Assembly: GCF_002354895.1 (NCBI RefSeq)
Contig: NZ_CP023440.1
Span: 1 to 64,000 of the forward strand
Direction of reading: 5' to 3'
Origin: Thauera sp. K11
Lineage (GTDB): Bacteria; Pseudomonadota; Gammaproteobacteria; Burkholderiales; Rhodocyclaceae
DNA length: 64,000 nt
Part shown: piece by piece, positions 48,956 through 58,585 of the stretch
Layout: each line of letters opens with the position of its first letter
Position numbering within the stretch: the first letter of the stretch is position 1
Made by a program: the position numbers and the translations under genes
The notes under the pieces: model-generated
Told to the model about the DNA's origin: nothing
What the model saw: the letters and a program-made list of their open reading frames with translations, nothing else
Database searches by the model: none

Positions 48956-51798
48956 ATGACGACCCAGTCCGAATACCTCCTGGAAGAACGCCTCCTCAAG
49001 CAGCTCGAAGGCTTCGAGTACGAGCGCATCGCGGTCGACAACGAACCCGCCATGCTCGCGAATCTCAAGCGCCAGCTCGAGAAGCACAACGGCGGCGTGT
49101 CTTTCACGGCGGAGGAGTTCGAGCGGATCCTGAGCCACCTGAACACGGGCACGGTCGTCGAAAGGGCGAAGATCCTCCGGGACAAGTTCGTCTTGAAGCG
49201 CGACGGCGGGGAAACCCTGTACGTCAGCTTCCTGAACTGCGACGAATGGTGCATGAACGAGTTCCAGGTCACGCACCAGGTCAGCGCCGAGGGGAAACGG
49301 AAGAACCGTTACGACGTCACGATACTGATCAACGGCCTGCCACTCGTCCAGATCGAGCTGAAGCGGCGCGGGGCGGAACTCAAGCTCGCGTTCCACCAGA
49401 TCAACCGCTACCAGCACGAGTCGTACGACGCCGGCCACGGCCTTTTCCAGTACGTGCAGATCTTCGTGATCAGCAACGGCGTCAACACCAAGTACTTCTC
49501 GAACAACAAGCACCAGGCGTTCCAGCAGACGTTCTACTGGACCGACGCCGAAAACAAGCGGATTTCCGACCTGTCTGAGTTCGCTGGCACGTTCCTGAAG
49601 CCCTGCCACGTCGCGAAGATGATCACGCACTACGTCGTGATTACCGAGAGCGGCGTCCTCAAGGTGCTCCGCCCGTACCAGTTCTACGCGGTGGAGGGCC
49701 TCGTCGACCGGATCAAGAACAGCGATGAAGACGCGTACGTCTGGCACACGACCGGGTCGGGCAAGACGCTCACCTCGTTCAAGGCCAGCCAGATCATCCA
49801 GCGCCTCCCGAAGGTCAGCAAGGTCCTCTTCGTGGTCGACCGGAAGGACCTCGACTACCAGACCGCCCGGGAATTCAACGGTTTCTCCAAGGGCAGCGTC
49901 GACAGCACGGCGAACACCCGCCACCTGGTCGAACAGCTCAACGACGACTCGTGCAAGCTCATCGTCACGACGATCCAGAAGCTCAACAACGCTGTCCTGA
50001 AGGAACGCTACCTCGGGAAGATAGGGCACCTGAAGGACAGCAAGGTCGTCTTCATTTTCGACGAGTGCCACCGGAGTCAGTTCGGCGAGACTCACCAGAA
50101 CATCCGGAGGTTCTTCACCAAGGCCCAGATGTTCGGCTTCACCGGCACGCCGATCTTCGCCGACAACGCCAACGTCACGGCCGGGCTCACGAGGACGACG
50201 GCGGACCTGTTTGGGAAGTGCCTGCACAAGTACGTCATCGTCGACGCCATCAGGGACGAGAACGTCCTCCGGTTCTCAGTCGAGTACGTCGGCAAGTACC
50301 AGAAGAAGGAAGGCGCAAACGCGTTGGACATCGAGGTCGAGGACATCGACCGCAAGGAGATCCTCGAGAGCCCGCAGCGGATCGGGAAGATCGTCGACTA
50401 CGTCCTGGCGCACCACGCGCAGAAGACGAAACGCCCGGACTTCACGGCCATGTTCTGCGTGGGGAGCGTCGAGGTTCTGTGCAAATACTACGAGGCGTTC
50501 AAGGAGAAGCAGAAGGACGTGGCCAACCCTCTGCGGGTCGCGACAATCTTCAGCTACGCTGCCAACGAGGAGAACCCGCTGGCCAACGGCCTGCTGCCGG
50601 AGGAAAGCCCGGACGTCCCGACCGGCGCCAAGATCGATCAGAGCAGCCGCGACAAGCTCGACGCCTACATTGCTGACTACAACGCGGCCTTCGGGACCCA
50701 GTACTCCACGAACGACAGCCAGTCGTTCTACGGCTACTACCAGGACATCGCCAAGCGCGTACGCGAAGGAAAGATCGATGTCCTCCTCGTGGTGAACATG
50801 TTCCTCACCGGCTTCGACAGCCCCCGCCTGAACACCCTCTACGTCGACAAGAACCTGAGGTTCCACGGCCTCGTCCAGGCCTTCTCACGGACCAACCGGA
50901 TCCTGAACGATCGGAAATCGCAAGGCAACATCGTCTGCTTCCGGAACCTGAAGAAGGCCACCGACGAGGCGATCGCGCTCTTCTCGAACAAGGACGCCAA
51001 GGAAACGGTGCTCGTCGAGCCGTACGAGGACTACGTCGCCAAGTTCAACAAGGCGTCGATCGAGCTGCTCACCATCGCCCCGACCGTCGGCAGCGTGGAC
51101 GACCTTCCGGACGAGGACGCCCAGCTCGCGTTCGTCACCAAGTTCCGGGAGCTGATGCGCCTGAAGAACGTGCTCACGACCTTCGCCGAGTTCAAGGACG
51201 CCGACCTGACGCTCGAACCGCAGAAGTTCGAGGACTACAAGAGCAAGTACCTCGACCTCCACGACGCGGTGAAGAAGTCGAAGGACCCGGAGAAGACGTC
51301 CGTCCTCGAGGACGTCGACTTCGAGCTGAGCCTCATCCACCGTGACGAGATCAACGTCGCCTACATCCTCAACCTCCTCGTCTCGCTGAAGAAGCTCTCC
51401 CCGAGGAGGCGACCAAGCGGAAGAAGGAGATCCTCGAAGTCCTCGCCGGCGACGTGAATCTCCGCAGCAAGAAGGAACTCATCCAAGCGTTCATCGAGGA
51501 GAACTTGCCGAAGCTGAAGCCCGAAGAGGACGTCATCGGGGCGTTCGAGGGATTCTGGGACGGCAAGCAGAAGGAGGCGTTCGGGAAGCTCTGCCAGGAG
51601 GAGAACATCGACCCGGACGGTCTCCAGAAGATCCTGGGGACCTACGCGTTTGCAAACCGGCTCCCGCGTGAGCAGGAGATCGTCGGGACGCTGACCTACA
51701 AGCCGAAGATCCTCGAGCGGAAGTCGATCCTCCAGCGCGTCGCGGAGAAAATCCGGGCGTTCATCGACACGTTCATCGAAGGCATGGGCGGAGTCTGA
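48956..51798 (+). pseudogene. hsdR: Type I restriction subunit hsdR with frameshift
   Basis: Two frames together encode an HsdR translocase-endonuclease. The first (to 51457) has the nuclease region (YDVTILINGLPLVQIELKRRG, the D..ExK core, near 125-140), Walker A YVWHTTGSGKTLTSFKA (near 263), the IFDECHRSQFGE box and helicase motif VVNMFLTGFDSPRLNTLYVDK. Near 51398-51404 one G is missing: LKKLSP continues as RRRPSG instead of EEATKRKKEIL. The second frame (51405-51798) supplies DVNLRSKKELIQAFIEENL to the end. Restored, the protein is 947 residues. The shift removes only the C-terminal helical domain that docks on the methylase, but that domain is needed for complex assembly. A sequencing error cannot be ruled out. 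Confidence 0.85.
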
Positions 51799-52124
51799 GA
51801 GACGTATCAACTAACCCCCAACCATGTCCACGCACCAGAAAATCGCGGTGGCGACCGCCGCCGCCGGAGCGCGCCTCGTCTGATCAGCGACTTACGCGCT
51901 CATCTACGGACCGTCCGAACCTATCGCTGGTACCAACCCGGTGCTCGGCATCTTTCACGACCTGGTCGGGCGGTCGCTAAACGTGGCCTGCGACCCTCTT
52001 CCCTGGAGGTAGGGGCGTTCCGGACCTCCCCGCGGCCCCTGAAATAATAAATGCCTTTGTCCATCTTTACACCATGTGTAATCATGGAATTGACTTTTAT
52101 AATTCAAGGGATAAACTCCACACT
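51799..52124. other. Gene-free stretch with promoter of the HigBA pair
   Basis: Nothing is recognised up to about 52090. A perfect TATAAT -10 box lies at 52098-52103, 21 bases before the higB ATG, in an AT-rich pocket (GAATTGACTTTTATAATTC); the -35 region is poor. This is the likely promoter of the toxin-antitoxin pair. Confidence 0.45.
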
Positions 52125-52421
52125 ATGGAAGTTGAGTTCGACGACGACGACCTTGACAGGCTCGAAACCGACGCCCAGTTCACCGCCGGGCACCCTCAGG
52201 AAATCGTGAGCGCCTACCGGAGGCGGATGCAGCAGATCCGCGCGTTCCGAGACGAGCGCGACTTCTACGCGCTGAAAGCCTTGCACTTCGAGAAGCTCAA
52301 AGGGGACAGGGAGGGACAGCACTCGATCCGACTTAACAAACAGTGGAGGCTCGTCCTGGAGATCAGGGGCGAACACCCCTGCAAGGTCGTCGGCATCGTT
52401 GAAATCGTCGATTATCACTAA
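52125..52421 (+). CDS. HigB/RelE-type toxin
   Basis: This 98-residue RelE-fold protein of the HigB kind is placed before its antitoxin, as usual for higBA. The recognisable order is SAYRRRMQQIRAFRDERDFYALKALHFEKLKGDRE, split by turns, then HSIRLNKQWRLVLEIRG and the VVGIVEIVDYH strand. Arg/Lys/His residues for mRNA cleavage are present in the last third (R, R, H). The start is the ATG at 52125; the frame is open to 52074 but lacks family resemblance. The antitoxin follows after 15 bases. Confidence 0.85.
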   Translation: MEVEFDDDDLDRLETDAQFTAGHPQEIVSAYRRRMQQIRAFRDERDFYALKALHFEKLKGDREGQHSIRLNKQWRLVLEIRGEHPCKVVGIVEIVDYH

Positions 52422-52436
52422 TAGGTGGGGGAAATC

Positions 52437-53555
52437 ATGAACGCACGAGTACCCGCGGAAGTATTCCCGCCAGGAGAGTTCCTGCGCGAGGAGTTGGAGG
52501 CGCGGGACTGGAGCCAGCAGGAGCTCGCGGAAATCATGGGGCGCCCCCCGCGCCTCATCAGCGAGCTCATTTCCGGAAAGCGCGCTGTCACCCCGGAAAC
52601 CGCTAAGGGGCTGGCCGAAGCTTTCGGGACGTCGCCCGACTACTGGATGTCCTTGGAAAGCCAGTACCAGCTCTCCAAGGTGAAGACGGAGGACGGCATC
52701 GTCGCCAGGAAAGCCGCCCTGTACGGCAGGTTCCCCGTCAGGGAAATGATCCGGCGGGGCTGGGTCCAGGCCAGCGAGAGCGTCGAAGTCCTGGAGGCTC
52801 GTTTCTGCGATTTTTTCCGGATTCCGGACGTCAGCGTCCAGCCCGAGCTTGTCCATAACGCGAAGAAGACGCACGCGCACCTCGAGGCCACGCCCCTGCA
52901 GATGGCTTGGCTGTTCCGCGTCCGGACTTTGGCCGAGAAACAGGTCGTCCCCGCGTATTCCAGGGAGAAGCTGGCCGCTGCCGTCGAAAAGCTGAAAGCC
53001 CTCCTCCTCGCACCGGAAGAGGCGCGCCACGCACCGCGGATCCTGGCGGAGGCTGGCGTCCGGCTGGTTTTCGTAGAAGCCATGCCGGGGTCGAAGATCG
53101 ACGGGGCCACATTCTGGCTCGACGACGAGAAGCCCGTCATCGGTATGACTCTCAGGTTCGATCGCATCGACAACTTCTGGTTCGTGCTCCGACACGAGAT
53201 CGAACACGTGCTCCGTGAAGACGGGAAGGCTGACGCGGACGTGCTCATCGACTCGGACCTCGGCAGCGAAACGGACGGGATCGCCGAGTGCGAGGGACGA
53301 GCGAACGAAGCAGGGGCCGACTTCTGCGTACAGAAAGGACAGCTCGACGATTTCGTCGCCCGCGTCCAGCCGTACTTCTCCGAAAAGAAGGTCTTGCTCT
53401 TCGCGCAGCGTATCAACGTGCATCCCGGCCTCGTCGTAGGCCAGCTCCAGCGCCGTCTCAAGCGGCACGATTTTCTAAGGAAACACCAGGTGAAGGTTCG
53501 GGACTTCGCGCTCCAAGCCGCCGACTCGGACGGATGGGGTTCCTTTTCGGAATAG
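52437..53555 (+). CDS. HigA-type antitoxin fused to ImmA/IrrE metallopeptidase
   Basis: This 372-residue protein has an N-terminal XRE HTH (about 8-65, WSQQELAEIMGRPPRLISELISGKR) followed by an ImmA/IrrE domain (about 150-372) with the zinc motif RHEIEHVL (near 253). In such proteins the HTH binds the operon promoter and the peptidase may cleave a repressor or the antitoxin itself under stress. The start follows GGTGGGGG; it lies 15 bases from higB. It neutralises the toxin and probably controls the promoter at 52098. Confidence 0.88.
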   Translation: MNARVPAEVFPPGEFLREELEARDWSQQELAEIMGRPPRLISELISGKRAVTPETAKGLAEAFGTSPDYWMSLESQYQLSKVKTEDGIVARKAALYGRFPVREMIRRGWVQASESVEVLEARFCDFFRIPDVSVQPELVHNAKKTHAHLEATPLQMAWLFRVRTLAEKQVVPAYSREKLAAAVEKLKALLLAPEEARHAPRILAEAGVRLVFVEAMPGSKIDGATFWLDDEKPVIGMTLRFDRIDNFWFVLRHEIEHVLREDGKADADVLIDSDLGSETDGIAECEGRANEAGADFCVQKGQLDDFVARVQPYFSEKKVLLFAQRINVHPGLVVGQLQRRLKRHDFLRKHQVKVRDFALQAADSDGWGSFSE

Positions 53556-53570
53556 GATGAAGGAGGAAGA

Positions 53571-53793
53571 ATGTCCGCTTACGCCAACGAAGTTAAGGCC
53601 TATCTCGAGCGATACCAGAAGGAAGTCGACGGGAGCGGCCTGCTTGATCCGCACGCAGTCGCGGAATGGGCATACGGACGTCGACGTTTACAACGACAAG
53701 AACCCTGCGCAGGCGCCGATCCAAATTCCCTTGGATTTCACTCTCGACGTCGAAGAACTCCAGCTTCCGTACAAAGGGAAAAAGGCGGCCTGA
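53571..53793 (+). pseudogene. Small island gene, frameshifted and shortened
   Basis: The 5' frame gives MSAYANEVKAYLERYQKE, then DGSGLLDPHAVAEWAY. Around 53667 the homologous-looking reading moves to another frame (HTDVDVYNDKNPAQAPIQIPLD, FTLDVEELQLP) that ends at a TGA at 53791. Related small proteins beside type I loci are larger, so an internal stretch is probably missing too (inference). No function is known. Confidence 0.5.
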
Positions 53794-53839
53794 AGACGGA
53801 GCGCGATTCCTTTCTTACGACATCACCACAACCGGTTTC

Positions 53840-55099
53840 ATGTTCAGATACGCCGACAAGTCCTCCGGACTCCTCTTCTCCTCCCAAGGCCTCAGCGACC
53901 TGACGGCAAAACTCGCGAAGAGGCTCCGGGACGAGGTCGAGTCAATCGACGCGAACCGGCTCCTCAACACGGCGCCGGCCGATCTCGCCGCCTACCTGGC
54001 GGAGAAGTACCGCCTCGACCCACCGGCCCTCCGCCGGGACGAATGGAGCGCGGAAGAGTCCGAAACAAAAATCGACGTCAGCGGGGATCAGAACCGCTGG
54101 ATCAGCGACCGGAGCCGGCCCTTCTACGTCCCCGGCCAGAGGATCGACGTCGAAGTGCCGTTCGACGGGGATCCGGAGCTCTTCTACATCCGTCCGAGCC
54201 AGTTCTCGCTCTCCCCTCCCCGGGCCGCCGTCCGGGGACGGTCGCTTCTCCTTTCGTTCGAGATTCCGCATGAACAAGAGCGGGACGTCCGGTCGGAAAC
54301 TGACCGTTCCCTCGCCGAAATCGAGCAGAACCTCTCCCGGATCCGCGGCGAAGCGGACCAATACAACCGGAGCCTCCCCTACGAGGCGGAGACGGCGGTC
54401 TCGAACCGCCGTGCCCGGCTGCTCGCCAACCAGGGCCGCGTCGCGGCGCTCGGGATCCCGCTCAAGAAAAGGGCGGGAGCCCCTTCGACGTATGCCATAC
54501 CGGACGTGCGGAGGAGGATCGTCCCGACCCTGCCCCCGGCGGCCTCCGTCCCGTACGAGCCGGAGCCGGTCCTCGACGCCGAACACTACGAGCACGTGCT
54601 TTCGGTCGTACAGAACATGGTTCAAGTCATGGAACGGAGCCCGTCCTCGTTCGCCCATATGGGCGAAGAGGCTCTCCGCGACCACTTCCTCGTCCAGCTC
54701 AACGGGCAGTTCGAGGGGCGAGCGACCGGCGAGACCTTCAACGCCGGCGGGAAGACGGACGTCCTCCTGCGCGAGACCGGTCGGAACGTGTTCATCGCCG
54801 AGTGCAAGTTCTGGAAGGGGCCGAAGCACTACGCGGAAACCATCGACCAACTCCTCGGCTACTCGTCCTGGCGGGACGCGAAAACCGCGATCCTGGTATT
54901 CAACCGCGGGACGTCGACGTCGACCGTCCTCGACGGGGTAAGGGAACGGACTGAAGCGCACCAGTACTGGAAAAGGACCGTCGATTGGAAGCACGAGAGC
55001 GGCTTCCGGTACGTCTTCCACCACCCGGGCGACCGGAACCGGGAGCTCACCGTCACGGTGCTCGTGTTCGACGTTCCGTCGCCTTCTTCAACTGGCTAA
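53840..55099 (+). CDS. PD-(D/E)XK-type protein of the defence island
   Basis: This 419-residue protein is not a known named family to me. The C-terminal part carries a restriction-endonuclease-like core: GGKTDVLLRETG, then FIAECKFWKG (near 313-325), the D...ExK arrangement of PD-(D/E)XK nucleases, followed by a helix TIDQLLGYSSWRDAKT. The middle (about 155-210) is a charged coil (SLAEIEQNLSRIRGEADQYN). The N-terminal part is beta-rich and unfamiliar. The start is uncertain: no ribosome-binding site precedes 53840 and the frame is open upstream. The stop is only 20 bases before a transposon end. A nuclease or phage-sensing role is likely from context. Confidence 0.6.
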   Translation: MFRYADKSSGLLFSSQGLSDLTAKLAKRLRDEVESIDANRLLNTAPADLAAYLAEKYRLDPPALRRDEWSAEESETKIDVSGDQNRWISDRSRPFYVPGQRIDVEVPFDGDPELFYIRPSQFSLSPPRAAVRGRSLLLSFEIPHEQERDVRSETDRSLAEIEQNLSRIRGEADQYNRSLPYEAETAVSNRRARLLANQGRVAALGIPLKKRAGAPSTYAIPDVRRRIVPTLPPAASVPYEPEPVLDAEHYEHVLSVVQNMVQVMERSPSSFAHMGEEALRDHFLVQLNGQFEGRATGETFNAGGKTDVLLRETGRNVFIAECKFWKGPKHYAETIDQLLGYSSWRDAKTAILVFNRGTSTSTVLDGVRERTEAHQYWKRTVDWKHESGFRYVFHHPGDRNRELTVTVLVFDVPSPSSTG

Positions 55100-55116
55100 T
55101 TAAATAAACTCCAGTA

Positions 55117-55154
55117 GGGTTCGTCTCAGAAAACGGAAAACAAAGCACGTTAAG
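55117..55154. repeat. Solitary Tn21-type terminal inverted repeat
   Basis: Thirty-eight bases starting GGGTTCGTCTCAG and ending ACGTTAAG differ from the repeat at 11204-11241 at only a few positions. No partner repeat or transposase remnant lies near it, so it is an orphan end. Confidence 0.8.
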
Positions 55155-55476
55155 GCGATTGCATTTTTTGCAGCGCCCTGAGCTGTGCGCCGGGGGTAGA
55201 TGACCGCGGTGACAGGCGGACGACGGGTACGAGCATGGGTGCTCAACCTGGGCGATTCGGGAGCGAAGAAGCCGCCTCACCCGCAGGCACTGGGTAGAAA
55301 GTTTAAACGCTTAAACGGCGGTGCCGGTGTGGGACGCCGCCGCGTGCGCGCGGATCGGCAGCGACCTGCGCGGAGTGCGAGACTGGAGACGGACGCCCTG
55401 TCCGCGCGAGCGCCGCATCGTTGTCCTGTGTGCAAACCGCGTACGGGCGGCTGGCGGAACGGTGGCACCAGTCCGC
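55155..55476. other. Gene-free stretch with short inverted repeat
   Basis: No gene is seen. GTTTAA-ACGC-TTAAAC at 55301-55316 is a perfect 16-base inverted repeat that could be a protein-binding site. The rest is GC-rich without recognisable features. Confidence 0.4.
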
Positions 55477-55505
55477 ATTGGACACAACGGCACGGACTGT
55501 CCAAT
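55477..55505. repeat. ATTGGAC-N15-GTCCAAT repeat, copy 1
   Basis: This 29-bp inverted repeat has 7-bp arms. A second copy with the same arms and spacing and similar core (AACGGC) lies at 61074-61102. The two bracket the DUF4062-TPR gene and the Mrr-like gene. Confidence 0.6.
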
Positions 55506-55546
55506 AACAGCTATCAGCATGCAACGACATCGGGCAGCCGGCGCCG

Positions 55547-58306
55547 CTATGGCAACGGCAGCGTCGCCAGCGCGGCATCGAACATTGCAACATGGTCCTG
55601 ATTGGGATGCAGCCGTCCCTCCCGGTTGAGTTCCTGCAGAATCTCGCGGCCCCGCAGTAGAAGCTCACGCCGCTCCGCAACGGGTAACGCTTTATGGTTG
55701 CTGAGCTTCCCGCACGCTACAGCAACATCGACCTGCCACTGTGTGTTGGCCGGATCCCGCGTGGCTATCGCCTCGTGGATCTCCAGACTCTTTTGGAATG
55801 CCGCCAGCGCCTGCGCCCCGTCGCCTTGAGCCATCAGCACATCGCCGGTCCTCTGGTGTAGGACCGCCGTGTCACGCTTCCACTGCATGTTGGCCGGATC
55901 GACACCGGTGAGCGCCTCAGCGATTTCGAGGCTCTTGCGGAACGCTGCCAGAGCCCCCGCCCTATCGCACCGCATAACCTGTACATCGCCGATTCTCTGG
56001 TGACTGGCTGCCAAGGCGCGATGCCACTCCATGTTTGCCGGTTCACCTCGGGCCTGCGCCTCAGCGATCACCAAGGCCATTTGGTACGACGCCAGCGCCC
56101 CTCCGCTGTCGCCTTGTGCAACTAACACGTCGCCGATCTTCTGGTGGCTAATCGCCAAGGCGTGCTGCCACCCCAGGTTCGCCGGGTCGCGTCTGGCCAG
56201 CGCCTCACTGATCGCCAAGGCCATGCGGTACGACGCCAGCGCATCTCCCTTGTCACCCTGCGCCACCAGCACGTCGCCGACGCGTGCGTGGCTAGCTGCA
56301 ACGTCTTGCTGCCACTTCGTGTTGGCCAAATCGTGGTCGATTAACCCCTGGCCGATCGCCAAGGCCTTTCGGTACTCCGCCAGCGCACCTCCGCTGTCGC
56401 CTTGTACGACTAGCACGTCGCCGATCCTCTGGTAACTAACAGCAAGAGCGTGCTTCCACTCTGTGTTGGTCGGATCCCGCTCAGCCAACCTCTCGGCGAT
56501 CGCTCGTGCCTTGCGATACGCTGCTAGACCATTTGCTCTGTCGCCTTGCGCTAACAGCACATCGCCGATTCTCTGGTGGTTGGCCGCCACGTCATGCTGC
56601 CTCCTCGTGTTGGTCGGCTCACTCTCGGCCAGTGTCTCGGCGATTAACAGGCTCCTTCTGAACGCCGCGAGCGCCTCCACCCTGTTGCCCTGTGCTACCA
56701 GCACGTCGCCGATGCTTGTGTAGCTTGCCGCCACATCGCGTTGCAACTTCGTATTGCCCGGGTCGCGCCTAGCCAACGCCTCCGCGATCGTCTGGGTCTT
56801 ACGATACGCAGTCAAAGCCCCAAGTCCGTCGCCCTGCACCGCAAGCACATCGCCGACCCTGTCATGACTCAACGACAGGTCGCGTTGCCATTGGGTGTTG
56901 CCCGGATCTCGCCCTGTCAGCGTCCTGGCGATTTCCAGACCCTCGCGATACGCCACCAGCGCCCCCTCACCGTCGCCCTGCGCCACCAGCACGTCGCCGA
57001 TCTTGTTGTGGCTCACCAACTGGTCGCGTTGCCACTCGGTGTTGGCCGGCTCTAACTCGGTCAAACGTCGTACTAGAGAATCGCCCGCCACGTATTCCCG
57101 CTGGGCATCGGCTATCGAAGAGTAGATGTGCGCCCGATTGCCCTGTTCGATGTGAAACCAGAATGCTGCGTGCAGCGCTTGAGGCCAGTCCGGCTCGACA
57201 TCGAGGATCTCGGCATACAGTGCCCTGCTTTCGACATACGCCCCTTTCGTTCCATACAGTTCGGCGGTGCGCAGTAGCGGCTCAAGTTCGCTGCGGTTAC
57301 GCTCACGGACGGCTGCGGCACGAGTGCGCACCGACTGAAGGATGGATGTCTTCTGTGCCGCCATGTAGGCGATCGCCTCATCGACGCCTTGCTCGGCGAG
57401 GATTCGGCTCAGTTCCCGGAAAACACTGGTCGAATCGCCCCGCGCCTCGATTTCTGCAAACGAAGTGGCGAGTTCATCGACCCGCATCCGCCACATGGCG
57501 TGGGCAGCGTCGGCTGCCTCGCGCCGCTTCTGCCGTTCGCGCCAGTCGCTGGCCGTTTCGGCTTCGGCCAACTCCTGGCGATGGGTTTCTTCGATGGTCG
57601 TGAGCAGATGGGCGCGGATTTTCTCTGCATCCACGACGGCGGCTTGTTGCACGGTGGTCGTCAGGTGTTGGGTCGCCCACCAGCCACCCCCACTCAGCAT
57701 CAGCAGCCCAATCAAGACGGCGACGACGGCCTTCCACAGCCTGTGCTGCCGGATCTCGTCCGTGCGACGCAGTTTAGCGAGTTCGTCGCGCAGCTTGAGG
57801 ATGATGTTCTCGAGCGCGGTGTCGTCGGTGGCCGTGTGGCGCAGGTGGTTCTCACGAACGAGCCAGTCGAGATAGGCCTGCTGAAGCTTGCGCCGTTCGG
57901 CCTGCCAGTTCTGGACGGCAGCTGGCTCGAGACCTGCTGCATTCTCAGGAAGATCAAGTTCCGAGGTGGCATGGTCGCGCGAGCAATGGTCGCCGATGAG
58001 GACGACCCAGGTCTTCTTCCCTTTTCTATGGGCATGAAGCAGCTCGAACTGGGTGTACGAAACTCGACCGAACTCGGGATCAGCGTCGGGCGGCTCAGCG
58101 CCATACGCGTCGCCCACAAGCTGGATCATCCCCTCACAGCCATCGATCTGCTCGCGCAGCCATTGGCGCAACTCGCCATAGCCGGTCGGAAAATCATCCT
58201 GCGATACCGGGTCGTAGCCGAGCGTGCGGACCGTGCGGGCCACCCTCTGCCGTGCGCTGCGCAGCTCCACGCTGACCGCAGATAGAAAGACCCGGGGCCG
58301 ACTCAT
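55547..58306 (-). CDS. DUF4062-TPR membrane protein
   Basis: This 919-residue protein has an N-terminal DUF4062 domain (about 1-110: RPRVFLSAVSVELRSARQRV, then DDFPTGYGELRQWLREQIDGC), a Rossmann-like domain found at the front of signalling and conflict ATPases. A single membrane helix (about 192-212, WKAVVAVLIGLLMLSGGGW) and a charged coiled segment follow. Nine tandem 48-residue TPR-like repeats come next with a partial tenth (consensus SHxxIGDVLVAQGDxxGALA, then YRKxLxIAExL). No ATPase domain is present. The start at 58306 has GGGGG six bases upstream; an ATG two codons earlier is possible. Likely a sensor or scaffold; its family is poorly studied. Confidence 0.8.
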   Translation of the reverse strand: MSRPRVFLSAVSVELRSARQRVARTVRTLGYDPVSQDDFPTGYGELRQWLREQIDGCEGMIQLVGDAYGAEPPDADPEFGRVSYTQFELLHAHRKGKKTWVVLIGDHCSRDHATSELDLPENAAGLEPAAVQNWQAERRKLQQAYLDWLVRENHLRHTATDDTALENIILKLRDELAKLRRTDEIRQHRLWKAVVAVLIGLLMLSGGGWWATQHLTTTVQQAAVVDAEKIRAHLLTTIEETHRQELAEAETASDWRERQKRREAADAAHAMWRMRVDELATSFAEIEARGDSTSVFRELSRILAEQGVDEAIAYMAAQKTSILQSVRTRAAAVRERNRSELEPLLRTAELYGTKGAYVESRALYAEILDVEPDWPQALHAAFWFHIEQGNRAHIYSSIADAQREYVAGDSLVRRLTELEPANTEWQRDQLVSHNKIGDVLVAQGDGEGALVAYREGLEIARTLTGRDPGNTQWQRDLSLSHDRVGDVLAVQGDGLGALTAYRKTQTIAEALARRDPGNTKLQRDVAASYTSIGDVLVAQGNRVEALAAFRRSLLIAETLAESEPTNTRRQHDVAANHQRIGDVLLAQGDRANGLAAYRKARAIAERLAERDPTNTEWKHALAVSYQRIGDVLVVQGDSGGALAEYRKALAIGQGLIDHDLANTKWQQDVAASHARVGDVLVAQGDKGDALASYRMALAISEALARRDPANLGWQHALAISHQKIGDVLVAQGDSGGALASYQMALVIAEAQARGEPANMEWHRALAASHQRIGDVQVMRCDRAGALAAFRKSLEIAEALTGVDPANMQWKRDTAVLHQRTGDVLMAQGDGAQALAAFQKSLEIHEAIATRDPANTQWQVDVAVACGKLSNHKALPVAERRELLLRGREILQELNREGRLHPNQDHVAMFDAALATLPLP

Positions 58307-58585
58307 GGACATCCCCCATCGATCATGAGCGTTTCGAAAGTTGAGTCACGGAGTGCAGGCATTGCCTTGCGCACCTCACCAACTCACGACGAAAGCATAG
58401 TGCCATCAGATCGCCCACGGGGAACCGGGGACGATGATCGCGACGTCGACACCGATCGTCTCAGGAAGGAGGGCCCTGAGTGCGACCGGCAGGATATGCG
58501 CGACGACAGCCAATGCGAATTTATACGTGCTGTTGCATCGCTTCGATCCGTCATTGAACGCTTGACGTTTCCTGCGGGCGTCTAG

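Noticed and set aside
55900..57200. Regular ~144-bp repeats that might suggest a CRISPR-like or satellite array
   Set aside because: They are coding TPR-type repeats in one frame; no short palindromic repeats with unique spacers are present anywhere in the window.
58325..58585. 86-codon plus-strand frame before the IS5 element
   Set aside because: Low-complexity and without a ribosome-binding site; the opposite strand also has a weak frame, so this is probably decayed DNA.
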